Assembly: GCA_910578325.1 (NCBI GenBank)
Contig: CAJTQT010000005.1
Span: forward strand, 58,363 to 122,362
DNA: 64,000 nt
Direction of reading: 5' to 3'
Origin: an uncultured Christensenella sp.
GTDB lineage: Bacteria; Bacillota; Clostridia; Christensenellales; CAG-917
Both the position numbers and the translations under genes were made by a program. The notes beneath the pieces were generated by a model that was given only the letters and a program-made list of their open reading frames with translations, ran no database searches and was not told the DNA's origin. Below are positions 16,934 through 26,055 of this stretch, piece after piece. Each line of letters opens with the position of its first letter. Within the stretch, counting starts at the first letter, position 1.

Positions 16934-17233
16934 ATGGAAGATAAATGTTGCTGTACAACACGAACGAAAATGCGGACGCAAGAGGAAAAGCACGCGCTCG
17001 AATCGCGGATAAACCGTATTATCGGACAACTTAACGGAATAAAAAATATGATATGCGAAGACCGTTATTGCGACGATATTCTAATACAGTTGAGCGCGGT
17101 TGACAAGTCGGTCAAAAGTCTTGCAAACGTAATTCTCGAAACTCATATGCACACGTGTCTGGTCGAAAACGTACAAGCGGGCAACATTGCCGTCGTCGAC
17201 GAAATCGTCGATTTGTTTAAGAGGTTTCAGTGA
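16934..17233 (+). CDS. csoR: Copper-sensing transcriptional repressor CsoR
   Basis: 99 residues, strong AGAGGT site. It has the DUF156 four-helix fold (INRIIGQLNGIKNMI). The Cu(I) ligands are visible as Cys46, His71 and Cys75, with the same 25 and 4 residue spacing as in known CsoR proteins. An N-terminal CCC cluster is additional. It represses its own promoter, whose spacer carries the operator, and overlaps the copA start, so both are cotranscribed and derepressed by copper. The ligand spacing argues for copper rather than the formaldehyde or sulfide members of the family. Confidence 0.93.
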   Translation: MEDKCCCTTRTKMRTQEEKHALESRINRIIGQLNGIKNMICEDRYCDDILIQLSAVDKSVKSLANVILETHMHTCLVENVQAGNIAVVDEIVDLFKRFQ

Positions 17234-19863
17234 TGAAAAAAAAGTTCGACGTTCAGGGAATGACTTGCGCTGCCTGTCAGTCCCACGTTCAAAAAGCGGT
17301 TGAAAAATTGAGCGGTGTAAAATCTGTCAACGTCAATCTGCTCAAAAACAATATGCTGGTGGAGTTTGACGAAAAAGTCTGCACCGCCGAGGATATAGCC
17401 GCCGCCGTGGACAGAGCGGGATATAGAGTGTTTATCCCGGAAAAATCAGGCGGACGCGACAGCGCGCAGGTCGCGTTCGCGGCAAAAGACAGAACGCTTG
17501 CTAAACTTATAATCTGTATAACCCTCCTGTTTATACTTATGTATTTTTCAATGGGCAATATGATGTGGGGCTTCCCTGCTCCCGCCGTATTTGACCATCA
17601 CGTAAATCCTATGGGGTTCGCGCTGTTGCAATTTCTGCTTGTGACGCCTATTCTGTTTATTTACAGAAACTACTTTGCAAGCGGATTCAAAAAACTTTTC
17701 CGCGGCAAGCCTAATATGGATTCGCTGATAGCGATAGGCGCGGCGGTATCTGTCGCATACGGAATTTTCGCCCTGTTTATGATAAGTTACGCGCAGGCGG
17801 CAGTATCGGCGGGAACGGACGTAGAGCGTTGGAAAAACGTACTGGCAACCTATCACGACAGTCTGTACTTCGAGTCTGCGGGAATGATTCTCACGCTTGT
17901 AAGCCTCGGCAAGTATCTGGAAGGCCTGTCAAAAAAGAAAACTACCGCCGCCGTAACTAAACTTATGGATCTTGCTCCTAAACGCGCTACGGTTTTGCGC
18001 GACGGAGAAGAGGTCGAAATAGCCGCCGAAGAGGTCAAAGTCGGAGACACTGTCATAGTGAAAAACGGCGAAAGCGTTCCCGTAGACGGTTTGATTGCCG
18101 ACGGAAGCGCGTCGCTCAATCAGGCGAATATAACGGGCGAATCCATTCCCGTATACAAAACCGAGGGCGACGAAGTGTACTCGTCTACAACGGTTACGGC
18201 TGGATATTTCAAAATGACGGCGACAAAAGTCGGCGAGGACACAAGTATCGCGTCAATTATCACGCTCGTGGACGAGGCAAGCAATTCCAAAGCCCCGATT
18301 TCCAAACTTGCCGATAAAATTTCAGGCATATTCGTACCCGTAATTCTTGCAATCGCCTTGCTTACATTGATAATCAACCTTGCCGTCGGTTCGGATTTCG
18401 AACTGTCGCTCAACTTTGCCATATCCGTAATTGTTATCGCGTGTCCGTGCGCGCTCGGACTTGCCACGCCAGTATCTATAATGGCGGGAACGGGAAAAGG
18501 CGCGCAAAGCGGACTTCTCATAAAGAACGCCGAAATTCTCGAAAAAGCGCACCTCATAAAAACCGTTGTTCTCGACAAGACGGGAACCGTCACGCAAGGG
18601 AAGCCCTCCGTGACCGATTATATTGAATTCGAAAGCGGCATACTCGACGCAGTCTATTCGCTGGAAAACCGCTCGGAGCACCCTCTCGCGCTGTCGATTG
18701 CCGAATATGCGAAATCAAGAAACGCTACTCTTGCAGAGGTGCAAAACTACCGATCCGTTGAAGGCCGAGGAATTATCGGCGAATGCTCCGGAGGCGTTTA
18801 CGCAATAGGAAATCTGAAACTGGCGCAGGAAAACTGCGACGTCTCAGAAGATATAATAGGAAAAGTCGCCGTGCTGTCAAACGAAGGCAAAACGCCGCTG
18901 ATAGCCGTGAAAAACGGACGCGTCGCCGCTATCATCGCCGTCAAAGACAGCGTGAAACAGGGTTCTGCGGAGGCGGTTGCGGAATTGACTAAACGCGGCA
19001 TAAAAGTCGTTATGCTTACCGGCGATAACAGAGCAACGGCGGAAGTCATCGCAAAGGAAGTCGGCATATCCGAAGTTATTGCCGACGTCCGCCCCGCAGA
19101 CAAACAGAAAGTTGTCGAATCTCTCAAATCAGACGGCAAACACCTTGTCGCAATGGTCGGCGACGGAGTTAACGACGCCCCCGCGCTTACGGTTGCGGAC
19201 CTCGGAATCGCTATCGGCGGAGGCAGCGACGTGGCGATGGAATGCAGCGACATTGTGCTCCTGCGCAACGATCTTATGGACGTGCTCAACGTCATCTCGC
19301 TGAGCAAACGAGTTTTGAACACTATTAGACTGGGGCTGTTCTGGGCATTTTTCTACAACTTCGTCTGCGTGATAATCGCAACGGGAGCATTCTATTATAT
19401 AAGCGGATTCAAAATCAACCCTATGATAGGCGCGCTGGCAATGAGCGTGTCGAGCGTGTCGGTTGTTCTCAACGCGCTTACTATCAACTTTTTCAAAATC
19501 AAGCGGGCGAAAGGCTCTGACAATATTGACGCTCAACCGCAAGCCTGCCCCGCTATCGTAGGCAGTTGCGAACTTCGCGGCAATAACGGACAGTCGGAAG
19601 CGGAAACAGCCTGCAACGTAAACAATCAAAAAGGAGCAACGAATATGAAAAAACTGACACTGAAAATCGACGGAATGATGTGCGGAATGTGCGAAAAGCA
19701 CGTCAATGCGGCTGTAAGAAAAGCAGCGGAAGTTGAGGACGTAACGTCGTCTCATTCCGAGGGAACAACGGAAATAAACTACAACGGCGACTTAGACGCG
19801 GCAGCAATAAAAGCCGCAATAGAAGAAGAGGGATACAAAGTCCTCGATATCGCCGAAGCGTAA
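17233..19863 (+). CDS. copA: Cu(I)-exporting P1B-type ATPase with N- and C-terminal metal-binding domains
   Basis: 876 residues from the ATG at 17233; a GTG one codon earlier overlaps the csoR stop. Domains in order: HMA domain with GMTCAAC; paired membrane helices; actuator with TGES; CPC in the sixth helix (VIACPCALG), the Cu(I) site; phosphorylation motif DKTGT; the HP pair in SEHPLALS; GDGVNDAP; last helices with YN and MSVSSVS, typical of Cu(I) pumps. A linker then leads to a second HMA domain with GMMCGMC, about 72 residues at the C-terminus, an uncommon place. That domain has its own ribosome site and ATG (see 19645). The pump exports cytosolic copper across the membrane. Confidence 0.95.
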   Translation: MKKKFDVQGMTCAACQSHVQKAVEKLSGVKSVNVNLLKNNMLVEFDEKVCTAEDIAAAVDRAGYRVFIPEKSGGRDSAQVAFAAKDRTLAKLIICITLLFILMYFSMGNMMWGFPAPAVFDHHVNPMGFALLQFLLVTPILFIYRNYFASGFKKLFRGKPNMDSLIAIGAAVSVAYGIFALFMISYAQAAVSAGTDVERWKNVLATYHDSLYFESAGMILTLVSLGKYLEGLSKKKTTAAVTKLMDLAPKRATVLRDGEEVEIAAEEVKVGDTVIVKNGESVPVDGLIADGSASLNQANITGESIPVYKTEGDEVYSSTTVTAGYFKMTATKVGEDTSIASIITLVDEASNSKAPISKLADKISGIFVPVILAIALLTLIINLAVGSDFELSLNFAISVIVIACPCALGLATPVSIMAGTGKGAQSGLLIKNAEILEKAHLIKTVVLDKTGTVTQGKPSVTDYIEFESGILDAVYSLENRSEHPLALSIAEYAKSRNATLAEVQNYRSVEGRGIIGECSGGVYAIGNLKLAQENCDVSEDIIGKVAVLSNEGKTPLIAVKNGRVAAIIAVKDSVKQGSAEAVAELTKRGIKVVMLTGDNRATAEVIAKEVGISEVIADVRPADKQKVVESLKSDGKHLVAMVGDGVNDAPALTVADLGIAIGGGSDVAMECSDIVLLRNDLMDVLNVISLSKRVLNTIRLGLFWAFFYNFVCVIIATGAFYYISGFKINPMIGALAMSVSSVSVVLNALTINFFKIKRAKGSDNIDAQPQACPAIVGSCELRGNNGQSEAETACNVNNQKGATNMKKLTLKIDGMMCGMCEKHVNAAVRKAAEVEDVTSSHSEGTTEINYNGDLDAAAIKAAIEEEGYKVLDIAEA
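19645..19863 (+). CDS. Possible CopZ-like copper chaperone made from an internal start in copA
   Basis: Inside copA and in the same frame, AAGGAG stands 9 bp before an ATG at 19645. Translation from there would give a 72-residue free HMA domain with GMMCGMCEKHV, the size and fold of the CopZ chaperone. In many Bacillota copZ is a separate gene right after copA, so this may be an ancient fusion by loss of the copA stop codon that kept the copZ start. Whether both products are made is not shown. Confidence 0.45.
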   Translation: MKKLTLKIDGMMCGMCEKHVNAAVRKAAEVEDVTSSHSEGTTEINYNGDLDAAAIKAAIEEEGYKVLDIAEA

Positions 19864-19970
19864 AGCAATTAAATTAAACGAAATATAAGACTGTGATTCG
19901 CGCTCAAAATGTTGTGCCGCAGTCTTATATATTGTATAATTTATCCGAAATCCACTAAAAGAGGACATTT

Positions 19971-20420
19971 ATGAATACCCAAACCGTAAAAGTAAAAAAG
20001 ATACATCCCGATGCCGTTATGCCAAAATACGGCACAGAATTCGCAGCCGGCGCGGATTTATTCGCCTGTCTGGACGTCGATAAACTTGAAATTCCGTCAG
20101 GTCAAAGCGTGTTTATACATACGGGAATTTGCCTGCAAATACCCGACGGACTTGTCGGCCTAGTTTACGCGCGCAGCGGACTCGCCTGCAAACGCGGGCT
20201 TGCACCGTCTAACAAGGTCGGAGTTATTGACAGCGATTACAGAGGCGAAATCATCGTGTCTCTGCACAATCATTCTGACGTTACGCAAACCGTCGAAAAC
20301 AAAGAGAGGATCGCTCAGATTGTGTTCACGCCTTATGTCGCCGCCGCTCTCGAAGAATGCGACGTCCTCGACGGTACCGACCGCGGCGATGGCGGATTCG
20401 GCTCGACAGGCACCAAATAA
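19971..20420 (+). CDS. dut: Deoxyuridine 5'-triphosphate nucleotidohydrolase (dUTPase)
   Basis: 149 residues, AGAGGA upstream. The five trimeric dUTPase motifs are present in order: AGADLFA (motif 1), ARSGLA (2), VGVIDSDYRGEI (3, with the catalytic Asp), ERIAQIVF (4) and GDGGFGSTG (5, the P-loop-like tail). The enzyme hydrolyses dUTP to dUMP and PPi, keeping uracil out of DNA and supplying dTMP synthesis. It is a single gene ending at a shared terminator facing trpB. Confidence 0.95.
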   Translation: MNTQTVKVKKIHPDAVMPKYGTEFAAGADLFACLDVDKLEIPSGQSVFIHTGICLQIPDGLVGLVYARSGLACKRGLAPSNKVGVIDSDYRGEIIVSLHNHSDVTQTVENKERIAQIVFTPYVAAALEECDVLDGTDRGDGGFGSTGTK

Positions 20421-20569
20421 AACAGTTCTGTTTTCAGATTTATAATTGCGTTTTTAAATACAATATCTGACGTAAAACACTCAAAACGTCATTTAAATAG
20501 CGGACGCAAAGCGTTTAAAACAACGTTTTCAATATTAGACGCAAAATACTAAAAACAACATTTTATTAA

Positions 20570-20600
20570 CACAAAACTGCGGATAAACCGCAGTTTTGTG
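20570..20600. terminator. Bidirectional terminator between dut and trpB
   Basis: Perfect stem CACAAAACTGCGG / CCGCAGTTTTGTG; T or A runs on both sides. Confidence 0.8.
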
Positions 20601-20648
20601 CATTTAATGTCTAAAATATAAAAGTTCGAATTTAAATCCGAGAATAGG

Positions 20649-22031
20649 TCAGAAGTCCATTTTCGGCAACTTGCTTTCGCTCGCTTCTATCGCGTCCTGT
20701 GCGGGCGGCGCGTCGGAAAGCGTTCCGTCGAGAGATTTCTCATAGGCGTACAAATCGAAATATCCTGTGCCCGTAAGACCGAACAAAATTGTTTTTTCTT
20801 CGCCGCTCTGCTTGCATTTCAACGCTTCGTCTATTGCAACTTTGATAGCGTGTGCAGACTCGGGAGCGGGCAGTATGCCCTCCACTCTTGCGAATTTCAC
20901 TGCGGCGTCAAACACATCGGTCTGATTGACCGCTCTCGCTTCGTCGAGATATCCGTCGTGATACAGTTGCGAAATTATCGGACTCATTCCGTGATAGCGC
21001 AGTCCGCCCGCGTGCGACGTTGCGGGCATAAACGAACTTCCCAGCGTGTACATCATCGCAAGCGGCGTGACTTTACCCGTATCGCAATAGTCATACGCAA
21101 ACACGCCCTTTGTCAAACTCGGGCAACTCATAGGCTCGACGGCAATAAAATACGGATTCGCGTTCCCGCGCAATTTATCGCGCATAAACTCGGACATCAA
21201 CCCGCCGAGATTGCTTCCTCCGCCTGCGCAGCCTATAACGATATCCGGATACTCGTCCAACTTTTCCATTGCGCGCCTGCTCTCGATACCTATAACGGAC
21301 TGATGCAACACGACCTGATTCAGCACGCTTCCCAACGAATATCTGCGCTCGCCGCCTGATTTCATTGCGACCTCAACCGCCTCGGAAATCGCCGTGCCCA
21401 GACTTCCCGACCTGTTTGCGGGGTTTTCAAGAATGCGTCTGCCCACTTCGGTCGTATCGGACGGCGAAGCGATTACATGCGCACCGTACGTGCGCATAAG
21501 CGTTTTACGCTGTGGTTTCTGTTCGTAGGAACAACGCACCATATATACGGTCAGGTCAAGCCCGAAATATCCGCACGCCATTGCCAGCGCGGTTCCCCAC
21601 TGTCCCGCGCCCGTTTCGGTAGTGAGACCTTTGAGCCCCTGTTCTTTGGCGTAATAAGCCTGCGCAATCGCGCTGTTGAGTTTATGCGAACCGCTCGTAT
21701 TGTTGCCTTCGAACTTATAATAGATTTTCGCAGGAGTGTCGAGATACTTTTCAAGGCAGTACGCGCGCACCAGCGGCGACGGGCGGTACATCTTGTAAAA
21801 GTTGCGAACGGCATCGGGGATCTCAATATAAGCGTCGCTGTCGTTCAGTTCCTGCGCGGCGCATTCTCTGCTGAAAACCGCTTCGAGTTCTTCTGCTTTT
21901 GCAGGTTGCTGCGTAACGGGATTGAGCAGAGAACGGTGGTCCGTCTTCATATCCGCACGCACGTTGTACCACTCTTTCGGCATCTCGTTTTCCGCCAGAT
22001 AAGTTTTGTAAGGGATTTCACGTTTGCCCAT
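20649..22031 (-). CDS. trpB: Tryptophan synthase beta chain, TrpB2-type
   Basis: 460 residues, AAGGAGG site. This is the longer TrpB2-type form: the PLP lysine is in TSGSHKLNSA, the phosphate loop is GCAGGGSNLGG, and the ETGAGQWGTA stretch carries the catalytic Glu. TrpB condenses indole with serine to tryptophan. No trpA or other trp gene lies next to it, so it may salvage indole. A T-box leader with a UGG specifier lies directly upstream, supporting the role. The pyridoxal kinase gene next upstream may supply PLP. Confidence 0.9.
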   Translation of the reverse strand: MGKREIPYKTYLAENEMPKEWYNVRADMKTDHRSLLNPVTQQPAKAEELEAVFSRECAAQELNDSDAYIEIPDAVRNFYKMYRPSPLVRAYCLEKYLDTPAKIYYKFEGNNTSGSHKLNSAIAQAYYAKEQGLKGLTTETGAGQWGTALAMACGYFGLDLTVYMVRCSYEQKPQRKTLMRTYGAHVIASPSDTTEVGRRILENPANRSGSLGTAISEAVEVAMKSGGERRYSLGSVLNQVVLHQSVIGIESRRAMEKLDEYPDIVIGCAGGGSNLGGLMSEFMRDKLRGNANPYFIAVEPMSCPSLTKGVFAYDYCDTGKVTPLAMMYTLGSSFMPATSHAGGLRYHGMSPIISQLYHDGYLDEARAVNQTDVFDAAVKFARVEGILPAPESAHAIKVAIDEALKCKQSGEEKTILFGLTGTGYFDLYAYEKSLDGTLSDAPPAQDAIEASESKLPKMDF

Positions 22032-22157
22032 GGTTGAAGCCTCCTTAATTTCATAAACAAGCGTTTATCAATCCATATCGCGCAGTTAAAGCACAGAATT
22101 AGTCATAATAACGGCTGTTTAAATTTTTATTCTTGCACGCGTGAAAGTTATCGCGAT

Positions 22158-22430
22158 AAAAAAATCCGCGCAAAACTCTCGTTCTGCACGGACAAACTGT
22201 CATAGTTTCAGTCTGCGGTACCACCGTACTTGAAAGCATTTTACGCTTTCCGCTCATAGGCTGCCGACACAGCCCGACTACTCACGTAAGTCATCACGTC
22301 CGCGATTACTCGTTGCCTTTCGCCGCAGCCCTCCGGGGCCCATATTATCAGACACGGTACTGCCGACATTCCACCGTCGCCGACTCTCTCAAAGTCCTAT
22401 GTCCGTTTTCTTCCCGTCAACGGTTTATAT
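22158..22430 (-). promoter_or_regulatory. T-box riboswitch (tryptophan) upstream of trpB
   Basis: Reading the minus strand from about 22430: a Stem I with the AGAGAG and GGTGGAA features, a likely specifier codon TGG at 22342-22340 (Trp) after AATA, Stem III (GAAAGC / GCTTTC, about 22226-22245), the T-box core GGTGGTACCGC (about 22215-22225), and a terminator stem (GTCCGTGCAGAAC / GTTTTGCGCGGA) followed by seven T at 22158-22164. Uncharged tRNA-Trp should favour antitermination and so trpB expression. ATG (Met) overlapping the specifier is the alternative reading, but the target gene favours Trp. Confidence 0.88.
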
Positions 22431-22436
22431 CAATAT

Positions 22437-22463
22437 ATTATACGCGCTTTTGCCTAATGTCAA
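22437..22463 (-). promoter_or_regulatory. Promoter of the T-box leader
   Basis: TTGACA at 22458-22463 and TATAAT at 22437-22442 on the minus strand, 15 bp apart (TTTGAC shifted by one gives 16). Confidence 0.6.
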
Positions 22464-22518
22464 ACAATTTTTCCGCGTCTTTCGTATATTAGCCGATTTG
22501 CGATATATGCGCACGGCA

Positions 22519-23349
22519 TTATTTCAACCGATCATCCAGATCCGCCAGACAACTTTCAAATTTCACACCGTACCAGTGTCCGCGGTCTTCGACGGTGCCA
22601 AGTATACACCGCACCGTGAAATCCGCGGCAATAACCGCCGCCTGCTCGGCGGATTTTCCGCGCATAAGCGAACCCGTAAACGCGGAAGCGAATACGTCGC
22701 CCGTGCCGTGACAACTGCGCGCCACCCGCGGATGCGGATAATAAAACGCTTCTCCTCCTCCGTACACTGCTACGCCTGTCGTTCCCTCAGTATAGCCTAC
22801 GCCGGTCAATACGACCTTTTTCGGTCCGAGCGCAACAAGCGCGCTCAGCAGATTTTCTATATATTCCTCGCCGTACTTTTCTCTGTATTCGATGTCTGTA
22901 AGCAATGACGCTTCGGTAATGTTGGGAATAATTATATCCGCCTGCGCGCACAGAGTTTTCATTGTCTGAACGAAATCTGAATCGAACGCCGGATAGAGTT
23001 TTCCGAAATCGCCCATAACGGGATCGACTATTTTCAGTCCTCCGTTTTTAAGGCAGGAGCCGAATACGCGAGAGATAACCTCCGCCTGTCCCGCGGAGAC
23101 AATATAACCGGTATACACTGCGTCGAATTTTATCCCGCAATTCTCCCAATGTCCGATTATCTTTTTCATTTCCTCGGTAAGATCCAGACAGGTAAAGCCA
23201 TCGAACCCCATCGTATGCGTAGAAAGCAAAGCGGACGGCAGAACGCAGGTCTCGACGCCGCAAGCCGAAATAATCGGAAGCGCGACCGTCAGCGAACACT
23301 GTCCGAAGCAGGATATGTCCTGAACCGATAACACACGTTTATAATCCAT
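22519..23349 (-). CDS. Pyridoxal/pyridoxamine kinase
   Basis: 276 residues from the ATG at 23349 (GAGGTG 5 bp upstream; an outer ATG at 23367 has no site). It is a ribokinase-fold PdxK/PdxY-type protein: VQDISCFGQCSLTVALP at the N-terminus, DPVMGD in the middle, and HGTGDVFASAF with the catalytic Asp and anion hole near the C-terminus. It phosphorylates pyridoxal or related B6 vitamers with ATP. It stands alone upstream of the T-box/trpB unit; PLP is the TrpB cofactor, though the link is only positional. Confidence 0.88.
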   Translation of the reverse strand: MDYKRVLSVQDISCFGQCSLTVALPIISACGVETCVLPSALLSTHTMGFDGFTCLDLTEEMKKIIGHWENCGIKFDAVYTGYIVSAGQAEVISRVFGSCLKNGGLKIVDPVMGDFGKLYPAFDSDFVQTMKTLCAQADIIIPNITEASLLTDIEYREKYGEEYIENLLSALVALGPKKVVLTGVGYTEGTTGVAVYGGGEAFYYPHPRVARSCHGTGDVFASAFTGSLMRGKSAEQAAVIAADFTVRCILGTVEDRGHWYGVKFESCLADLDDRLK

Positions 23350-23603
23350 ATACACCTCGTAAATCATTTTAACGCATCGATGATAAAAAGGCTACAAGAA
23401 TCGTCGCATTGCGAGAAAATCCGATTAAACGCGCAACAAAAACAGAGAATGTACGGTCATTTAAGATTTTTTTAGAAAACATAAAGCATTTATTTGTATT
23501 ACGGCGTTTACAATTTCTAAATATAATATACAATAAAATCAGTATGAGAATTGTATAATAGTATATTATATATAAAAACCGCCATAAACGACAGGAGAAA
23601 CGA

Positions 23604-24374
23604 ATGTCCGACAACCATTGCGAAGCCGCAACGCCGATTATAGAAATAACAAATCTTGTCAAACAGTATCCTTCCGCAGCGGAACCCGCCGTGAAAGATT
23701 TCTCGCTTGTTTGCTACCCCGGTGAAATCGTGGGGCTTCTCGGACACAACGGCGCGGGCAAATCCACGACGCTCAAATGCCTTACGGGGATGCTTCCCTA
23801 TACGTCCGGGCGCATCGTTATAAACGGATACGACTTAGAGGCATCTCCCGTAAAAGCAAAATTCTCTTTCGGATTCGTATCCGACAAACACGACGTGTTC
23901 GTAAAAATGACGGGAATACAGTACGTAAATTTTATGGCCGACGCTTACGGCGTAAGCAAGTCCGAAAGAATTTCCCGTCTCGAAGAACTCGAAGACGTCT
24001 TTTCTCTCGGCTCGCGTCTCAACGAAACAATCAACACGTATTCGCACGGTATGCGCCAGAAAATCTGTATGATGGGCAGTCTGATACACCGCCCGAAACT
24101 ATGGATACTCGACGAGCCTATGATAGGACTCGACCCATTGACCTCCGCAAAAGTCAGCGATTATATGAAAACATACGCCGCGGACGGCAACTGTATACTG
24201 TTTTCCTCGCACAACGTCAACTCGGTCAGACGTATATGCGAACGCGCGGTAATCATCAACAAAGGCGTTAAAACCGACGACTTCCGATTTGAAGATTTCT
24301 CGCTCAAAGGGGACGACCTCGAAGAATACTTTCTCGAAAAGACTGCGCGCAACGACGGAGATGCAAAACAATGA
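23604..24374 (+). CDS. ABC transporter ATP-binding protein
   Basis: 256 residues, AGGAG site. Walker A GHNGAGKST, Q-loop region, signature YSHGMRQK (a common ABC-2 variant of LSGGQ), Walker B LWILDEPMIGLDP and switch His in SSHN are all present. It belongs to the ABC-2 exporter group (as in NatA, CcmA-like). Its stop overlaps the start of the permease gene by 4 bp, so both form one transporter. Confidence 0.92.
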   Translation: MSDNHCEAATPIIEITNLVKQYPSAAEPAVKDFSLVCYPGEIVGLLGHNGAGKSTTLKCLTGMLPYTSGRIVINGYDLEASPVKAKFSFGFVSDKHDVFVKMTGIQYVNFMADAYGVSKSERISRLEELEDVFSLGSRLNETINTYSHGMRQKICMMGSLIHRPKLWILDEPMIGLDPLTSAKVSDYMKTYAADGNCILFSSHNVNSVRRICERAVIINKGVKTDDFRFEDFSLKGDDLEEYFLEKTARNDGDAKQ

Positions 24375-26053
24375 AACGCTACTGTCTGTTGCTGAAAAAA
24401 CAACTTTTCGACGGCATTCCGTTAAGTTCGAAATCCGCAAGGGCGAAGAGCGCGGGGAATATCGCGCTTATGACGTTGCTTATAGGCGGTATAATTGCGG
24501 CTTTCGTTCTGATTTTCTCGCGTTTCACTTCGACTTACGTTCAAATCAAGATCAACAGAGTTCCCGATATAGCGGCACGCCAGTTCGAAATTATGTCGAT
24601 AGCCTATTTTGCACTGATAATCGCTTTTACAATCACCGGCACTAACAGACTTTGCTACTCGCTATTTGAAAACAGCGATTTATCGATACTCATATCGATG
24701 CCCTTTTCCAACTTTGAAATCTTCGCGTCCAAACTGACCTGGGTATACGTACGTCAGGCGGCGGTATCGTTTGTCACGACTCTCGCTCTCAACCTCACGT
24801 TTTTCATAACTACTCACAGCGTTTCCGCCTACAACGTGATAATGACTCTGATAGTAGGGTTGATTCTTCCCGTCATACCGCTAGCAATCGCTTCGGTTAT
24901 CGTCCTTCCCTATTATTATGTAAAACGGGCGGTCTGCTCGCATTACCTGCTGTCATTCGCAGTGATGACGGCTCTGCTTATAGGATTCTGTTTGCTCTAC
25001 GCATATATGTTCGGCATCGCGGAAAATCTGTTGGTTTCGGGAAAAGTCGCGTCTCTCTTCAACGAAAACGTGATGAGACGCATAAGTTCTTTCTCACGCA
25101 ACTGTTATCCGGCAAATCTGTTTGCGGGAATTATGCTCGGGCGCGACGTAGGCAAAAATATCGGAATACTCATAGCGATACTGCTCGGCGCAAGCGGAAT
25201 CGGCATCGCGGTGGTACACGCGGTGTTCGTCAGAGTGACGCAGGCGGGATTTGCGGCGCATATTCCGCACGTAAAGCACGAAAAACTCAGATTTTACTGC
25301 CGCGGCAGAATGAGAAGTCTCATAGCAAAAGAGTTTCTTACCGTTATTCGCACTCCGTCATACGCCTATATGTATTTCGCAACCGCGATAATAATGCCGC
25401 TTATGACGTATTACTCCGCAAAACTCGGCACGTCACTGTTCTCGGGACTGCTCGGCAACGTGAGATTCGATTTCGAACTCTGCACGTTTATAGTCGTTCT
25501 TTACAGCACTCTTACAAACACATTCTGTTCGACGGGAATAAGCCGAGACGGCTATATGGCAATGGTGCAGAAAACTCTGCCGTATTCGCCCGCTCAAATT
25601 CTGTCGGCGAAAATGATTTTCAGCGGCGCGGTTTCAGAACTAAGCATTCTCGTTGCCTGCATAACGCTCTCGGCAACAGGACTCGAATCCGCCGCCGACG
25701 CTACGGTCACGTTTTTGTCCGCGTCTATTCTCGCGGTCGCTCAGATAGCGTTTGCGACAAGACTTGATTTAAACCGTCCGCATTTCTCTCGTTCCGACGA
25801 CGGAGAGATCAAAGAAGCCAACTCCACGGTTTCGGTCATCATTCTCACGGGACTTGCGGTAAGTTTTTCGCTGGGCATACTTCTGCTGTTCAACACCGTT
25901 CGCTCGCTTTTGGGCGGCGCGCCTACCGACACGAATAAAAGCCTGAGTTATGTATATTCTCTGTGCATACCGCTCGCACTTCTCGCAGGCGCCGCGGCAT
26001 TCTTTTTCGTAAACCTCAAAAAGGTGTACGCAAATCTCGACTCGGAGGGCTGA
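24371..26053 (+). CDS. ABC-2-type transporter permease, large
   Basis: 560 residues with about 12 hydrophobic segments, starting around residues 30, 75, 125, 150 and 190 and ending with one near 535-555. There is no other recognisable domain. It is translationally coupled to the ATPase gene. The doubled length suggests two fused ABC-2 halves. Substrate unknown; the two giant surface proteins immediately downstream (the first 2 bp away) suggest the exporter acts in envelope assembly or in their handling. Confidence 0.85.
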   Translation: MKRYCLLLKKQLFDGIPLSSKSARAKSAGNIALMTLLIGGIIAAFVLIFSRFTSTYVQIKINRVPDIAARQFEIMSIAYFALIIAFTITGTNRLCYSLFENSDLSILISMPFSNFEIFASKLTWVYVRQAAVSFVTTLALNLTFFITTHSVSAYNVIMTLIVGLILPVIPLAIASVIVLPYYYVKRAVCSHYLLSFAVMTALLIGFCLLYAYMFGIAENLLVSGKVASLFNENVMRRISSFSRNCYPANLFAGIMLGRDVGKNIGILIAILLGASGIGIAVVHAVFVRVTQAGFAAHIPHVKHEKLRFYCRGRMRSLIAKEFLTVIRTPSYAYMYFATAIIMPLMTYYSAKLGTSLFSGLLGNVRFDFELCTFIVVLYSTLTNTFCSTGISRDGYMAMVQKTLPYSPAQILSAKMIFSGAVSELSILVACITLSATGLESAADATVTFLSASILAVAQIAFATRLDLNRPHFSRSDDGEIKEANSTVSVIILTGLAVSFSLGILLLFNTVRSLLGGAPTDTNKSLSYVYSLCIPLALLAGAAAFFFVNLKKVYANLDSEG

Positions 26054-26055
26054 CA

